Source: Bradyrhizobium jicamae
GTDB lineage: Bacteria > Pseudomonadota > Alphaproteobacteria > Rhizobiales > Xanthobacteraceae
DNA length: 64,000 bases
Assembly (NCBI RefSeq): GCF_018130215.1
Contig: NZ_JAFCKQ010000007.1
Span: 62,001-126,000, forward strand
Direction of reading: 5' to 3'
The first letter of the stretch is position 1; each line of letters starts with the position of its first letter. Below are positions 33,611 to 43,834 of the stretch, piece by piece. A model generated the notes under the pieces. The model had not been told where the DNA came from, did no database searches, and saw nothing but the letters and a program-made list of their open reading frames with translations. Both the position numbers and the translations under genes were made by a program.

Positions 33611-34717
33611 CTAGACGCGAAAATGCTTCGAAAGCTTCAGGCCCTGCGCCTGATAGTTCGAGCCGATGCGCTGGCCGTACAGCGCGTCGGGGCGCTCCAG
33701 CATGCGCTCATAGACGAGGCGACCGACGATCTGGCCGTGCTCGAGGATGAATGGCACTTCACGCGACCGCACTTCGAGCACGGCGCGCGCGCCCTTGCCG
33801 CCGGCACCGGCATAGCCGAAGCCCGGATCGAAGAAGCCGGCATAGTGGACGCGGAATTCGCCGACCAAGGGATCAAACGGCACCATCTCCGCGGCATAAT
33901 CCGGCGGCACCTGCACGGCTTCCTTGGACGCCAGGATGTAGAACTCGCCGGGATCGAGAATCAGGCTGCCGTCGGGACGCGCCTTGATCGGCTCCCAGAA
34001 CTCGTCGACCGCATAGCCGCCGCGGCGATCGACGTCAACAACGCCGGTGTGGCGCTTGGCACGATAGCCGACGAAGCCGCCCGAGTTCTCGCCTGAGAGA
34101 TCAACCGAGAGTGCCACGCCTTGGGATAGATCGGCATCGTCGATGTCGACCAGCCGCTCCGCGGCATGCAGCGTCTCGAGCTCGTCGGTCGTGAGCACCG
34201 CATCGCCGATCCGGAAGCGCACCTGCGAGAGCCGCGATCCCTCGCGCAGCAGCACCGGAAACGTCTTCGGGCTGATCTCGGCATAGAGCGGCCCGTGATA
34301 GCCGGCGCCGATCATGTCGAAGCGGCGGGTGCCGTCGGCGATCACTCGGGTGAAGACGTCGAGCCGGCCGGTCGAGCTCTTCGGATTGGCGGCCGCCACG
34401 ATCTCCGGCGGCAGCGCCAGGCTTTCCAGCAGCGGGACAATATAGACGCAATTGGTCTCCAGCACCGCGCCGTCGGAGAGATCGATCTCGTGCAGCTTCA
34501 GCTCGTCGATGCGCTCGGCGACGGTGGCATTCGGCCCGGGCAGGAAGCTGGCGCGCACGCGATAGGCGATGTCGCCAAGGCGCAGGTCGAGGCTCGCCGG
34601 CTGAATCTGGCTCTCGACAAAGTCGGAGGCGGGCAGGATGAGGCCCGCCCCCGCCATTTCCGCGATCATGCGGTCGGGCAGGATTCCGTTGGATTCTTCT
34701 TCCAGCGCAAACGACAC
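33611..34717 (-). CDS. dcd: 2'-deoxycytidine 5'-triphosphate deaminase, two-domain form
   Basis: 368 residues from a GTG at 34717, which has GAGGG eight bases upstream; the frame continues to a TTG at 34771. This is the long alphaproteobacterial Dcd with two trimeric dUTPase-like halves. Recognisable segments are IQPASLDLRLGDIAYRVRASFLPG, NPKSSTGRLDVFTRVIADG (the nucleotide-binding SSxxR), and in the second half FDPGFGYAGAGGKGARAVLEVRS and EHGQIVGRLVYERM. The enzyme converts dCTP to dUTP for dTMP synthesis. The neighbouring metZ is divergent and unrelated in function. Confidence 0.9.
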   Translation of the reverse strand: MSFALEEESNGILPDRMIAEMAGAGLILPASDFVESQIQPASLDLRLGDIAYRVRASFLPGPNATVAERIDELKLHEIDLSDGAVLETNCVYIVPLLESLALPPEIVAAANPKSSTGRLDVFTRVIADGTRRFDMIGAGYHGPLYAEISPKTFPVLLREGSRLSQVRFRIGDAVLTTDELETLHAAERLVDIDDADLSQGVALSVDLSGENSGGFVGYRAKRHTGVVDVDRRGGYAVDEFWEPIKARPDGSLILDPGEFYILASKEAVQVPPDYAAEMVPFDPLVGEFRVHYAGFFDPGFGYAGAGGKGARAVLEVRSREVPFILEHGQIVGRLVYERMLERPDALYGQRIGSNYQAQGLKLSKHFRV

Positions 34718-34805
34718 GGCGGGTCCCTCGGGATGGTCCAGATCACGTCTGAGCGGCCATCTGAGCCCCAAAATATGGGCTTTTACGGGTTATCCGATGA
34801 CCGCC

Positions 34806-34834
34806 TTGACGGAAAGGGCGCGAGGGAATATCAG
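34806..34834 (+). promoter_or_regulatory. Putative promoter of the SAM-II / metZ transcript
   Basis: TTGACG at 34806-34811 and TATCAG at 34829-34834, 17 bases apart. It would start transcription about six to twelve bases before the riboswitch. The -10 match is moderate. Confidence 0.45.
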
Positions 34835-34845
34835 CTGCACTTATC

Positions 34846-34900
34846 CCGTGGTGATTTGAGCCGGCCGGCTTGCAGCCACGTTAAATAAATCGCTAAACAG
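34846..34900 (+). ncRNA. SAM-II riboswitch
   Basis: The aptamer reads CGTGGTGATTTGAGCCG, then GCCGGCTTGCAGCCACG, TTAAATAAATCGCTAAAC. CGTGG (34847-34851) pairs with CCACG (34876-34880) as P1. The TGATTTGAGCCG loop and the downstream TTAAA...CGCTAAA form the H-type pseudoknot typical of SAM-II. These elements precede methionine genes in alphaproteobacteria and bind S-adenosylmethionine. A terminator and a competing hairpin follow. Confidence 0.93.
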
Positions 34901-34953
34901 GCCGGGGACAGTGTGATCCCGGCCTGTGGAGGTAACTCCAGGCCGGTTTTTTT
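34897..34953 (+). terminator. Riboswitch expression platform: competing hairpin and intrinsic terminator
   Basis: Terminator: CCGGCCT (34919-34925) with GGAG pairs with CTCC-AGGCCGG (34936-34946), followed by seven T (34947-34953). Competing hairpin: ACAGGCCGGG (34897-34906) pairs with CCCGGCCTGT (34918-34927). The two share 34919-34927, so they cannot form together. The upstream partner overlaps the end of the aptamer, which suggests SAM binding favours the terminator. Confidence 0.8.
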
Positions 34954-34991
34954 GTGGCCATTTCCAACCGAATGGCCGCCTTGGAGGTCAC

Positions 34992-36185
34992 ATGTCTGAA
35001 TCTGAAACGACTGCGCGTTATCGCCCCGAAACCCGCCTCGTCCATGGCGGCACGCTGCGCTCGCAATTCGGCGAGACGTCGGAAGGGCTGTTTCTCACCC
35101 AGGGCTATGTCTACGACACCGCCGAGCAGTGCGAGGCGCGCTTCAAGGGCCAGGATCCCGGCTTCATCTATTCGCGCTATTCCAATCCGACCATCTCGAT
35201 GTTCGAGCGCCGCATGATCGAGCTCGAGGGTGCGGAAGCCGCGCGCTCGACCGCGACCGGCATGGCCGCGGTGACGACCGCGATCCTCGCGCCGCTGAAG
35301 ACCGGAGATCATGTGGTCGCCTCGAAAGCCCTGTTCGGCTCGTGCCTTTACGTGGTGCAGGATCTCCTGCCGCGCTATGGCATCGAGACGACGCTGGTCG
35401 ATGGCCTCGATCTCGACCAGTGGCAGCGCGCCTTGCGGCCGAACACCAAGACCTTCTTCCTGGAGAGCCCGACCAATCCGACCCTCGACGTGCTCGATAT
35501 CGCGGCGATCGCCAGGATCGCGCACAGCGGCGGGGCGCGGTTGATCGTCGACAACGTGTTCGCGACACCGATCTGGCAGAGCCCGCTGTCGCTCGGCGCC
35601 GACGTCGTGGTCTATTCGGCGACCAAGCACATCGATGGCCAGGGCCGTTGTCTCGGCGGCATCATCCTGTCGTCGGAAGCCTTCATCGCCGAACACCTCC
35701 ACAATTTCATGCGCCAGACCGGTCCGTCACTGTCGCCGTTCAACGCCTGGGTGCTGCTGAAGGGGCTCGAGACGCTCGGCATCCGGGTCCGGGCGCAGAC
35801 CGAGAGCGCGGCAAAGATTGCGGACGCGCTGGCGAAACATCCGAAGGTTACGCGCCTGGTCTATCCGGGCCGCGCGGACCATCCGCAGGCCGAGACGGTG
35901 AAGAGGCAGATGGGCGCCGGCTCGACGCTGGTCGGCTTCGAGGTGAAGGGTGGCAAGGCCGGCGCCTTCCGCTGCCTCAACGCGCTGAAGATCGCACGCA
36001 TCTCCAACAATCTCGGTGATGCCAAGAGCCTCGTCACGCATCCGGCCACCACGACGCATCAGCGCCTGGCGCCGGAGGCCCGTGCCGAGCTCGGCATCAG
36101 CGAAGGCTTCATCCGCTTCTCGGCCGGGCTGGAGCACGCCGACGACCTGATCGAGGACCTCGCACAGGCGCTGGAGAAGGTGTGA
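34992..36185 (+). CDS. metZ: O-succinylhomoserine sulfhydrylase
   Basis: 397 residues from the ATG at 34992, which has GGAGGT four bases upstream. A PLP-dependent Cys/Met-metabolism (trans-sulfuration) enzyme: YSRYSNPT near residue 60, STATGMAAV, the PLP-Asp region LIVDNVFATP, and the Schiff-base Lys in YSATKHIDGQGRCLGG. C-terminal NLGDAKSLVTHPATTTH is typical of MetZ. It makes homocysteine from O-succinylhomoserine and sulfide in methionine synthesis. The SAM-II riboswitch directly upstream fits that role, so expression should fall when SAM is abundant. Confidence 0.93.
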   Translation: MSESETTARYRPETRLVHGGTLRSQFGETSEGLFLTQGYVYDTAEQCEARFKGQDPGFIYSRYSNPTISMFERRMIELEGAEAARSTATGMAAVTTAILAPLKTGDHVVASKALFGSCLYVVQDLLPRYGIETTLVDGLDLDQWQRALRPNTKTFFLESPTNPTLDVLDIAAIARIAHSGGARLIVDNVFATPIWQSPLSLGADVVVYSATKHIDGQGRCLGGIILSSEAFIAEHLHNFMRQTGPSLSPFNAWVLLKGLETLGIRVRAQTESAAKIADALAKHPKVTRLVYPGRADHPQAETVKRQMGAGSTLVGFEVKGGKAGAFRCLNALKIARISNNLGDAKSLVTHPATTTHQRLAPEARAELGISEGFIRFSAGLEHADDLIEDLAQALEKV

Positions 36186-36218
36186 GGCTGGATAGAAGCC
36201 GCGGAACGAACCGAGCTC

Positions 36219-36240
36219 CCTCTCCCGCAAGCGGGAGAGG
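36219..36240. repeat. CTCTCCCGCAAGCGGGAGAG hairpin
   Basis: A perfect 10-bp stem with an AA loop (36219-36228 and 36231-36240), 33 bases after metZ. It is the core of the repeat family also present at 38350-38477 and 41527-41549 and may end metZ transcription. Confidence 0.6.
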
Positions 36241-36256
36241 CCAGGTGAGCAATCCG

Positions 36257-37030
36257 CTACGTCGCCGCAGTGGTGACGCCGCCATCGATCACGATGGTCT
36301 GGCCGGTCATGAAAGTCGACGCGTCGGAGGCGAGATAGGCCACGGCGCCCGCGATCTCGTCGGGCTCGCCGATGCGGCGGAGCGGCGAGGACGCGGTGCG
36401 TCGCTTCAGGTTCTCCGGATCCTCCCACAGCGCGCGCGCGAAATCGGTCTTCACCAGGCCAGGCGCCACGCAATTGACACGCACGCCCTTCGGCCCCCAT
36501 TCGCCGGCAAGACTGCGGCACAATGCGAAATCCGCCGCCTTCGAGATGCCGTAGGCTCCAATCACGGTCGAACCGCGCAGACCGCCGATCGAGGAGATGA
36601 TAACGACCGAGCCCTTGCCGCGTTCGGCCATCTGCGGGACCGCGAGTGCACACAGCCAGATGTTGCTCTTGACGTTCGAGCCCATGATCTTGTCGAAGGC
36701 CTCGTCCTTGATGTCGAGCAGCGGGCCGTAATACGGGTTCACCGCCGCGTTGCAAACCAGCGTATCGATCTTGCCGTAGTGCTTGATCGCGCCTGAAATG
36801 AGCGCCTCGACCTCCTCGCGGCGCGAGATGTTGCAGGGGATCACGATCGCATCGCCGCCGGTCTTGTTGATGCCGTCGGCGACCTCCTTGCAGGCGTCGG
36901 CCTTGCGCGAGGAGATCACGACCTTGGCGCCGAGCTTCGCCAGCAGTTCAGCCGAGGCGCGACCGATGCCGCGGCTCGAGCCGGTGACGACGGCGACAGT
37001 GCCCGTGAGATCGAACGGGGTATTTTTCAC
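36257..37030 (-). CDS. SDR family oxidoreductase
   Basis: 257 residues from a GTG at 37030, with GGAGG eight bases upstream; the frame extends to a GTG at 37054. Rossmann TGSSRGIGRA near residue 15, NAA at CNAAVNPYYG, catalytic Ser in IISSIGG, and YGISK (Tyr-x3-Lys) are all present, and the ending TGQTIVIDGG is standard. It reduces or oxidises an alcohol/ketone with NAD(P)H. As the last gene of the beta-oxidation operon it may act on a hydroxyacyl intermediate, but no direct evidence shows which. Confidence 0.9.
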   Translation of the reverse strand: MKNTPFDLTGTVAVVTGSSRGIGRASAELLAKLGAKVVISSRKADACKEVADGINKTGGDAIVIPCNISRREEVEALISGAIKHYGKIDTLVCNAAVNPYYGPLLDIKDEAFDKIMGSNVKSNIWLCALAVPQMAERGKGSVVIISSIGGLRGSTVIGAYGISKAADFALCRSLAGEWGPKGVRVNCVAPGLVKTDFARALWEDPENLKRRTASSPLRRIGEPDEIAGAVAYLASDASTFMTGQTIVIDGGVTTAAT

Positions 37031-37055
37031 TGGTGTTGCCTCCCTGAGGTTCACA

Positions 37056-37149
37056 CGTCATTCCGGGATGCGCCGCAAGGCGCAGGCCCGGGATCCAGTC
37101 ATCTGTACGTCGAGATTCCGGCTTCTCGCTGCGCGAGCCCCGGAATGAC
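37056..37149. repeat. CGTCATTCCGGG-type dispersed palindromic repeat
   Basis: CGTCATTCCGGG at 37056-37067 is inverted as CCCCGGAATGAC at 37138-37149, with inner GGCCCGGGATCC and CGAGATTCCGGCTTC segments. It fills the whole gap between the SDR gene and the acyl-CoA dehydrogenase gene. A second full copy is at 55124-55216. Confidence 0.8.
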
Positions 37150-37152
37150 AGC

Positions 37153-38298
37153 TCAAGCCAGCAGCCCACCGCCCTCGCTGACGCGGCGGAGGTGGTAGTC
37201 GGTGTCGCCGAGGGTGTTCTCGATCATGGTCAGCCGCTTGAAATAGTGGCCGATCTTGGCCTCCATCGTCATGCCGATGCCGCCATGGAGCTGGATCGAC
37301 TGCTGGCCGACGAACTTCAGCGACTTGCCGACCTGGACCTTGGCCGCCGCGACCGCCGAGGAGCGCTCCCTGGCGTTGTCGAAGTCGGACGCCATGGTTG
37401 CGAACATCGACATGCTTCGGGCCTGCTCCAGCGCCACGAACATGTCGGCGGCACGATGCTGCAGGCTCTGGAACGAGCCGATCGCAACGCCGAACTGCTT
37501 GCGGGTCTTGATGTACTCGACCGTGGTCTTCAGCGACTCATCCATCGCGCCGACCGCCTCGGCGCAGACCGCGGTGCGGGCTTCGTCGGCGACGCGCTCG
37601 ATCAGCGGCAGGGCGTTCTCGGGATCGCCGAGCGCGGCATCCGCCCCAACCTCGACATTGGTGAAGCTGATGTCGGCCGCATGCAGGCCGTCTTGGGTCG
37701 GATAGCCCTTGCGGGTGATGCCTCTGGCATCCGCCGGCACCAGGAAAAGGCCGATGCCGGTCTTGTCGCGCTGGCCACCCTTGGTGCGCGCGGTGACGAT
37801 CAACGTGTCGGCGTTCTCGCCGTTGAGCACGACGAACTTCTCGCCGTCGATCACCCAGCCGTCGCCTTTCTTCTTCGCCGTCGTGACGACGTCGTGCAGA
37901 TCGTAGCGCGAGTTCTTCTCGAGCTGCGCGAAGGCAAAGGTCTTGCTGCCGTCGATGATGCCCGGGATGTGCTTGGCCTTCTGGTCGGCCGAGCCGCCGT
38001 GGCGCAGAAAGCCGCCGCCGATCACCACCGTGGCGAGATAGGGCTCGACCACCAGCGCCCTGCCCATCGCCTCCATCACGATCATGGTCTCGACCGCGCC
38101 GGCGCCGAAGCCGCCGTCGGCTTCCGCGAAGGGCAGACCGAGCAGGCCCTGCTCGGCGAGCCGATCCCAGATGGCTTTGCTCCAGCCACCCTTCTCCTTC
38201 ATGTACTTCTTGCGCGCATCGAAATCGTAGGCATCAGCGAGAAGCCCGTCGACGCTTTCCTTGAGAAGCCGCTGCTCCTCGGTCAGATCAAAATCCAT
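37153..38298 (-). CDS. Acyl-CoA dehydrogenase (PimD-like position)
   Basis: 381 residues from the ATG at 38298, with AAGGGA upstream; an in-frame start 17 codons earlier is less likely. Features of the family: MDFDLTEEQRLLKESVDGLL, FGAGAVETMIVMEAMGRALVVEPYLATVVIGG, DGWVIDGEKFVVLNGENADTLIVTAR, and IQLHGGIGMTMEAKIGHYFKRLTMIE. It makes the FAD-dependent first step of beta-oxidation. It pairs with a second acyl-CoA dehydrogenase upstream, as do the PimC/PimD subunits of the Rhodopseudomonas pim operon. Confidence 0.92.
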   Translation of the reverse strand: MDFDLTEEQRLLKESVDGLLADAYDFDARKKYMKEKGGWSKAIWDRLAEQGLLGLPFAEADGGFGAGAVETMIVMEAMGRALVVEPYLATVVIGGGFLRHGGSADQKAKHIPGIIDGSKTFAFAQLEKNSRYDLHDVVTTAKKKGDGWVIDGEKFVVLNGENADTLIVTARTKGGQRDKTGIGLFLVPADARGITRKGYPTQDGLHAADISFTNVEVGADAALGDPENALPLIERVADEARTAVCAEAVGAMDESLKTTVEYIKTRKQFGVAIGSFQSLQHRAADMFVALEQARSMSMFATMASDFDNARERSSAVAAAKVQVGKSLKFVGQQSIQLHGGIGMTMEAKIGHYFKRLTMIENTLGDTDYHLRRVSEGGGLLA

Positions 38299-38349
38299 TT
38301 TCGTTCCCTTAGACTGAAAGTCGTTACTGAAACCGGGGTCTCTCTTCAA

Positions 38350-38477
38350 CCTCGCCCCGCTTGCGGGGAGAGGCCGGATCGCGAAGCGATCCGGGTGAGG
38401 GGGTACAGGCCTCTCGGCAATCCTTGCCGGGAGAAAAGCTCCTCACCCCAATCCTCCCCCCGCAAGAGCGGGGCGAG
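38350..38477. repeat. Repeat element with ~20-bp terminal inverted repeats
   Basis: Left end CCTCGCCCCGCTTGCGGGG (38350-38368) is the inverse of right end CCCCGCAAGAGCGGGGCGAGG (38457-38477) with one inserted base. Inside are GGATCGCGAAGCGATCC and the CTCACCCC segments. It lies between the two acyl-CoA dehydrogenase genes and carries no coding potential. Confidence 0.75.
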
Positions 38478-38491
38478 GGAGAAGAGGAGAA

Positions 38492-39682
38492 TCAAAGCCC
38501 CAGCACCGCCTTGCTGATGATGTTGCGCTGGATCTCGTTGGAGCCGCCGTAAATCGAGACCTTGCGGTTGTTGAAGTAGCTCGGCGCGATCTGCGCGCTC
38601 CAGTCCATGCTCTCGTTCGAGCCTGCATCGCCGTGCTCGTCATAGGGTGCTGCGAAGGGGCCGATCACCTCCATCAGAAGCTCGGTCGTGGTCTGCTGGA
38701 TCTCCGAGCCCTTGATCTTGAGCACCGAAGAGGCCGGATTGGGCTTGCCCTTGCCATGCTTGCCTTCATCGGCAACGACACGGAGCTGGGTGAGTTCGAG
38801 CGCCTTCAGCTCGATCTCACAGGCCGTGAGCTTCTCGCGGAACGCCGGATCCTCGATGACCGGACGGCCGCCGGACTCGACCTTGGAGGCGAGATCACGG
38901 ATACGGCGCAGCCGCTCCTTCGACACGCCGACCCGGGCGATGCCGGTGCGCTCATTGCCGAGCAGGAACTTGGCGTAGTCCCAGCCCTTGTTCTCCTCAC
39001 CGATCAGGTTCTCGTAGGGCACCTCGACGTCGTCGAAGAACACCTCGTTGACCTCGTGGCCGCCGTCGATGGTCTGGATCGGGCGCACGGTGACGCCCTT
39101 CGACTTCATGCTGAACACGATGAAGGAGATGCCCATCTGCTTCTTGGCATTGTTGTCGGTGCGGCAGAGGCAGAAGATCATGTCGGCGTGCTGGGCGAGC
39201 GTGGTCCAGGTCTTCTGGCCGTTGATGATCCACTTGTCGCCACGGCGCTCCGCCTTGGTCTTGAGGGAGGCGAGGTCCGAGCCGGAGCCGGGCTCCGAGA
39301 AGCCCTGGCACCACCAGTCGTCGACATTGGCGATGCGCGGCAGGTATTCCTTCTTCTGCTTCTCGTTGCCGAAGGTGTAGATCACCGGGCCGACCATGCT
39401 GACGCCGAAGGCAAGCGGCTGCGGCGCCGGGTAAGACTGCAGTTCCTCGTTGAAGATATAGCTCTGCACCGAGGTCCAGCCCGTGCCGCCATATTCCTTC
39501 GGCCAGTGGCTGACGCCCCAACCCTTCTTGTTCAGGATGCGCCACCAGGTGACCATCTCGTCCTTCGACAGGTGGCGGCCTTCCTGCAGCTTGCGCCGCG
39601 TGTCCGGCGGCACGTTGTTCCTGAAGAACTCCCGCACCTCCTCGCGAAACGCTATCTCTTCCTTGGTGAAAGCGAGATCCAT
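38492..39682 (-). CDS. Acyl-CoA dehydrogenase (PimC-like position)
   Basis: 396 residues. The start ATG has a near-perfect AAGGAGG site. Hallmarks: MDLAFTKEEIAFREEVREFF, WCQGFSEPGSGSDLASLKTKAERRGD (FAD and substrate), WIINGQKTWTTLAQHADMIFCLCRTD, and the C-terminal YGGSNEIQRNIISKAVLG. The Glu-containing C-terminal loop is present. It oxidises an acyl-CoA to the enoyl-CoA with electron transfer flavoprotein as acceptor. The CoA ligase gene is 31 bases upstream. Confidence 0.93.
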   Translation of the reverse strand: MDLAFTKEEIAFREEVREFFRNNVPPDTRRKLQEGRHLSKDEMVTWWRILNKKGWGVSHWPKEYGGTGWTSVQSYIFNEELQSYPAPQPLAFGVSMVGPVIYTFGNEKQKKEYLPRIANVDDWWCQGFSEPGSGSDLASLKTKAERRGDKWIINGQKTWTTLAQHADMIFCLCRTDNNAKKQMGISFIVFSMKSKGVTVRPIQTIDGGHEVNEVFFDDVEVPYENLIGEENKGWDYAKFLLGNERTGIARVGVSKERLRRIRDLASKVESGGRPVIEDPAFREKLTACEIELKALELTQLRVVADEGKHGKGKPNPASSVLKIKGSEIQQTTTELLMEVIGPFAAPYDEHGDAGSNESMDWSAQIAPSYFNNRKVSIYGGSNEIQRNIISKAVLGL

Positions 39683-39713
39683 CGGATCCTCCTTTTAAAG
39701 AAACCCAAACTCG

Positions 39714-41384
39714 TCATGCGGTGTATTGCTGATGGGGTCGAGACGTCGGCTGTTGCTGGCGCAGCTCGTGGCGCGACAGCTTTCCAACCGGCGTGCGCGG
39801 CAGCTCGGCGACGAACTCGACTGCCGCCGGCAGTTCGTGCTTGCCGAGCTTGCCGGTGAGGAAGCCTCGCAGCTCGTCGATCGAGAACGGCATCTCTCCG
39901 TCGCGCAGCTTGATGAAGGCCTTGGCGGCCTCACCGCGATATTCGTCGGGAATGCCGATGACGATCACTTCCTGCACGGCAGGATGCGTGTAGATCGCCT
40001 GCTCGATCATCTGCGGATAGACGTTGAAGCCGCCGGAGATGATCATGTCCTTCTTGCGGTCGACGAGGTAGAAGTAGCCGTCGGCGTCCATGTAGCCGAT
40101 GTCGCCGGTCAGGAAGCGGTCGCCGACGAAGGCTTCCGCGGTTTCCTTCGGCCGGTTCCAGTAGCCCTTGGTGACATTCGGGCCGCGGATGCGGATTTCG
40201 CCGACCTCGCCGACCGGCATCACCCTCGTGGAATCCTCCAGCGACACCACGTCCATCTCGATGCCGGGCAGCATCAACCCGATCGAACCCGGTTTGTCGG
40301 GCCCCTCCTTCGGGTGGCCGGTGCCGGGCGAGCAGGTCTCGGTCATGCCCCAGCCGCTCTTCAGCTTCATGCCGACGCGCCGCTCGAAGACCGCGGCGAC
40401 CTCGACCGGCAGCGGTGCGCCGCCGGAACCGGCGACCACCAGCGAGGAGAGATCGCGCTTGTCGAGATCGGGAAGCGAAGCGATCGCGATCCACATCGTC
40501 GGCACGCCGGGGAAGACGGTCGCGCGCTTGACCTCGATGTCGCGCATCACGGCCTCGACGTCGAAGCGCTGATGCAGCGAGATCAGATGGCCGCGGCGGA
40601 TCGCCGACAGCAGCACGACGGTCAGCGCGTAGATATGGAACAGCGGCAGCACGCAGATCACGCGCTCGATCGCATTGCGCTCCAGCCGTGCCGGCTTGCC
40701 CCAGACGTCGTAGATCGACACCGCCGAGGTGAGGTTGCCGTGGCTCAGCATCGCGCCCTTTGGCAGGCCCGTGGTGCCGCCGGTATATTGCAGCAGCGCG
40801 ACGTCCTCGACGTCGATCGCCGGCCATTGTGACGGCCTGGTCGCGCCGTCGACGAACCGCCCGTACGTGATGATCGCAGCATTATCGGGCAGCGCCGTCT
40901 GGGGGGTGCCGACCTTGCCCCAATTGTCGTCCTCGCAGACGATCAGCCGGTCGAGCAGTCCCTTGGCGAGGAATTTCAGCGCGGTGGGCAACAATGCCGA
41001 CAGATTGCTGGTGACGAGCACCCGCGCGCCGGAATCCGACAGCTTGTGCGACAACGCGATCTCGCCGTCGAGCGGCGACAGATGCACGACGCGGGCGCCG
41101 GCCTTCAGCGCCCCGAAGAAATTGATCGGATGATCCGGCGTGTTGCCGAGGAACAGCGCGACCGACGCGCCCTTGCCGTAGCCTGCGCGCATGAAGGCGC
41201 TGGCCGCGGTTTCGACCAGGGCCTCCAGCCCGGCATAGCTGATCGGCCGGTCACGGAATTCGAGCAGGGGCCGCGCGCCGAACTCGGCGGCCGCCGATGA
41301 GAGCAGGTCCGGCAGCGTGCCGCGCGCGATCTCGTCGCTCCACCGCACGCCGCTCGGATAGAATTGTTCGCCGGGATAGGTCAT
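39714..41384 (-). CDS. Acyl-CoA synthetase (AMP-binding, PimA-like dicarboxylate-CoA ligase)
   Basis: 556 residues from the ATG at 41384; the frame stays open to 41846, but that part runs through a repeat and the next gene. The adenylate-forming core has LQYTGGTTGLPKGAML, GWGMTETCSP, and DRKKDMIISGGFNVYP, and the C-terminal Lys lies in RTPVGKLSRHELR. It activates a carboxylic acid to its CoA ester. It is between the bifunctional beta-oxidation gene and the acyl-CoA dehydrogenases, the same order as pimF-pimA. The ribosome site is weak, so the start may be a little different. Confidence 0.85.
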   Translation of the reverse strand: MTYPGEQFYPSGVRWSDEIARGTLPDLLSSAAAEFGARPLLEFRDRPISYAGLEALVETAASAFMRAGYGKGASVALFLGNTPDHPINFFGALKAGARVVHLSPLDGEIALSHKLSDSGARVLVTSNLSALLPTALKFLAKGLLDRLIVCEDDNWGKVGTPQTALPDNAAIITYGRFVDGATRPSQWPAIDVEDVALLQYTGGTTGLPKGAMLSHGNLTSAVSIYDVWGKPARLERNAIERVICVLPLFHIYALTVVLLSAIRRGHLISLHQRFDVEAVMRDIEVKRATVFPGVPTMWIAIASLPDLDKRDLSSLVVAGSGGAPLPVEVAAVFERRVGMKLKSGWGMTETCSPGTGHPKEGPDKPGSIGLMLPGIEMDVVSLEDSTRVMPVGEVGEIRIRGPNVTKGYWNRPKETAEAFVGDRFLTGDIGYMDADGYFYLVDRKKDMIISGGFNVYPQMIEQAIYTHPAVQEVIVIGIPDEYRGEAAKAFIKLRDGEMPFSIDELRGFLTGKLGKHELPAAVEFVAELPRTPVGKLSRHELRQQQPTSRPHQQYTA

Positions 41385-41526
41385 GAAGACATCGATTGAT
41401 ATGAGGTGAGCACCGGCCCGTGGGCTCCGCTCCCCGTTGTGCGGTCGAGACGAGCGAAGCTCGCTCTTAGGGGCTGGGGAAGGGAATTCACACCGGCAGT
41501 CCCGATGCGGCCACCCCTCCCCCTGA

Positions 41527-41549
41527 CCCCCTCCCGCAAGGGGAGAGGG
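41527..41549. repeat. CCTCCCGCAAGGGGAGAGG hairpin
   Basis: CTCCC (41531-41535) pairs with GGGAG (41541-41545) around GCAAG, inside a C-rich then G-rich block. Same family as 36219-36240. It lies in the 199-base gap between the bifunctional gene and the ligase gene. Confidence 0.5.
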
Positions 41550-41583
41550 AACCCAGACAGCGAGTCCGTTTCGCCGGGGCCAA

Positions 41584-43680
<2,097 letters not shown>

Positions 43681-43759
43681 CGGGACTCTCCCTGCATGCT
43701 TGTTCTTGAACTTGTGTTGAGTAGCTGCCCGGCTTGCCTCGAGCCGCTACGTTTAGACT

Positions 43760-43778
43760 AATTTCGCACTGCGAAATT
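43760..43778. promoter_or_regulatory. Perfect palindrome, candidate IclR operator
   Basis: AATTTCGC-ACT-GCGAAATT, an eight-base inverted repeat with a three-base spacer. It lies in the 154-base gap between the beta-oxidation operon and the IclR gene, about 80 bases from the operon start. The TTTCGC/GCGAAA form resembles IclR-family sites. Confidence 0.65.
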
Positions 43779-43834
43779 TAATTCCACATCTTGACACGGA
43801 GGGTTATTTTGAAGCACGAGCCTTGTCAACGAGC

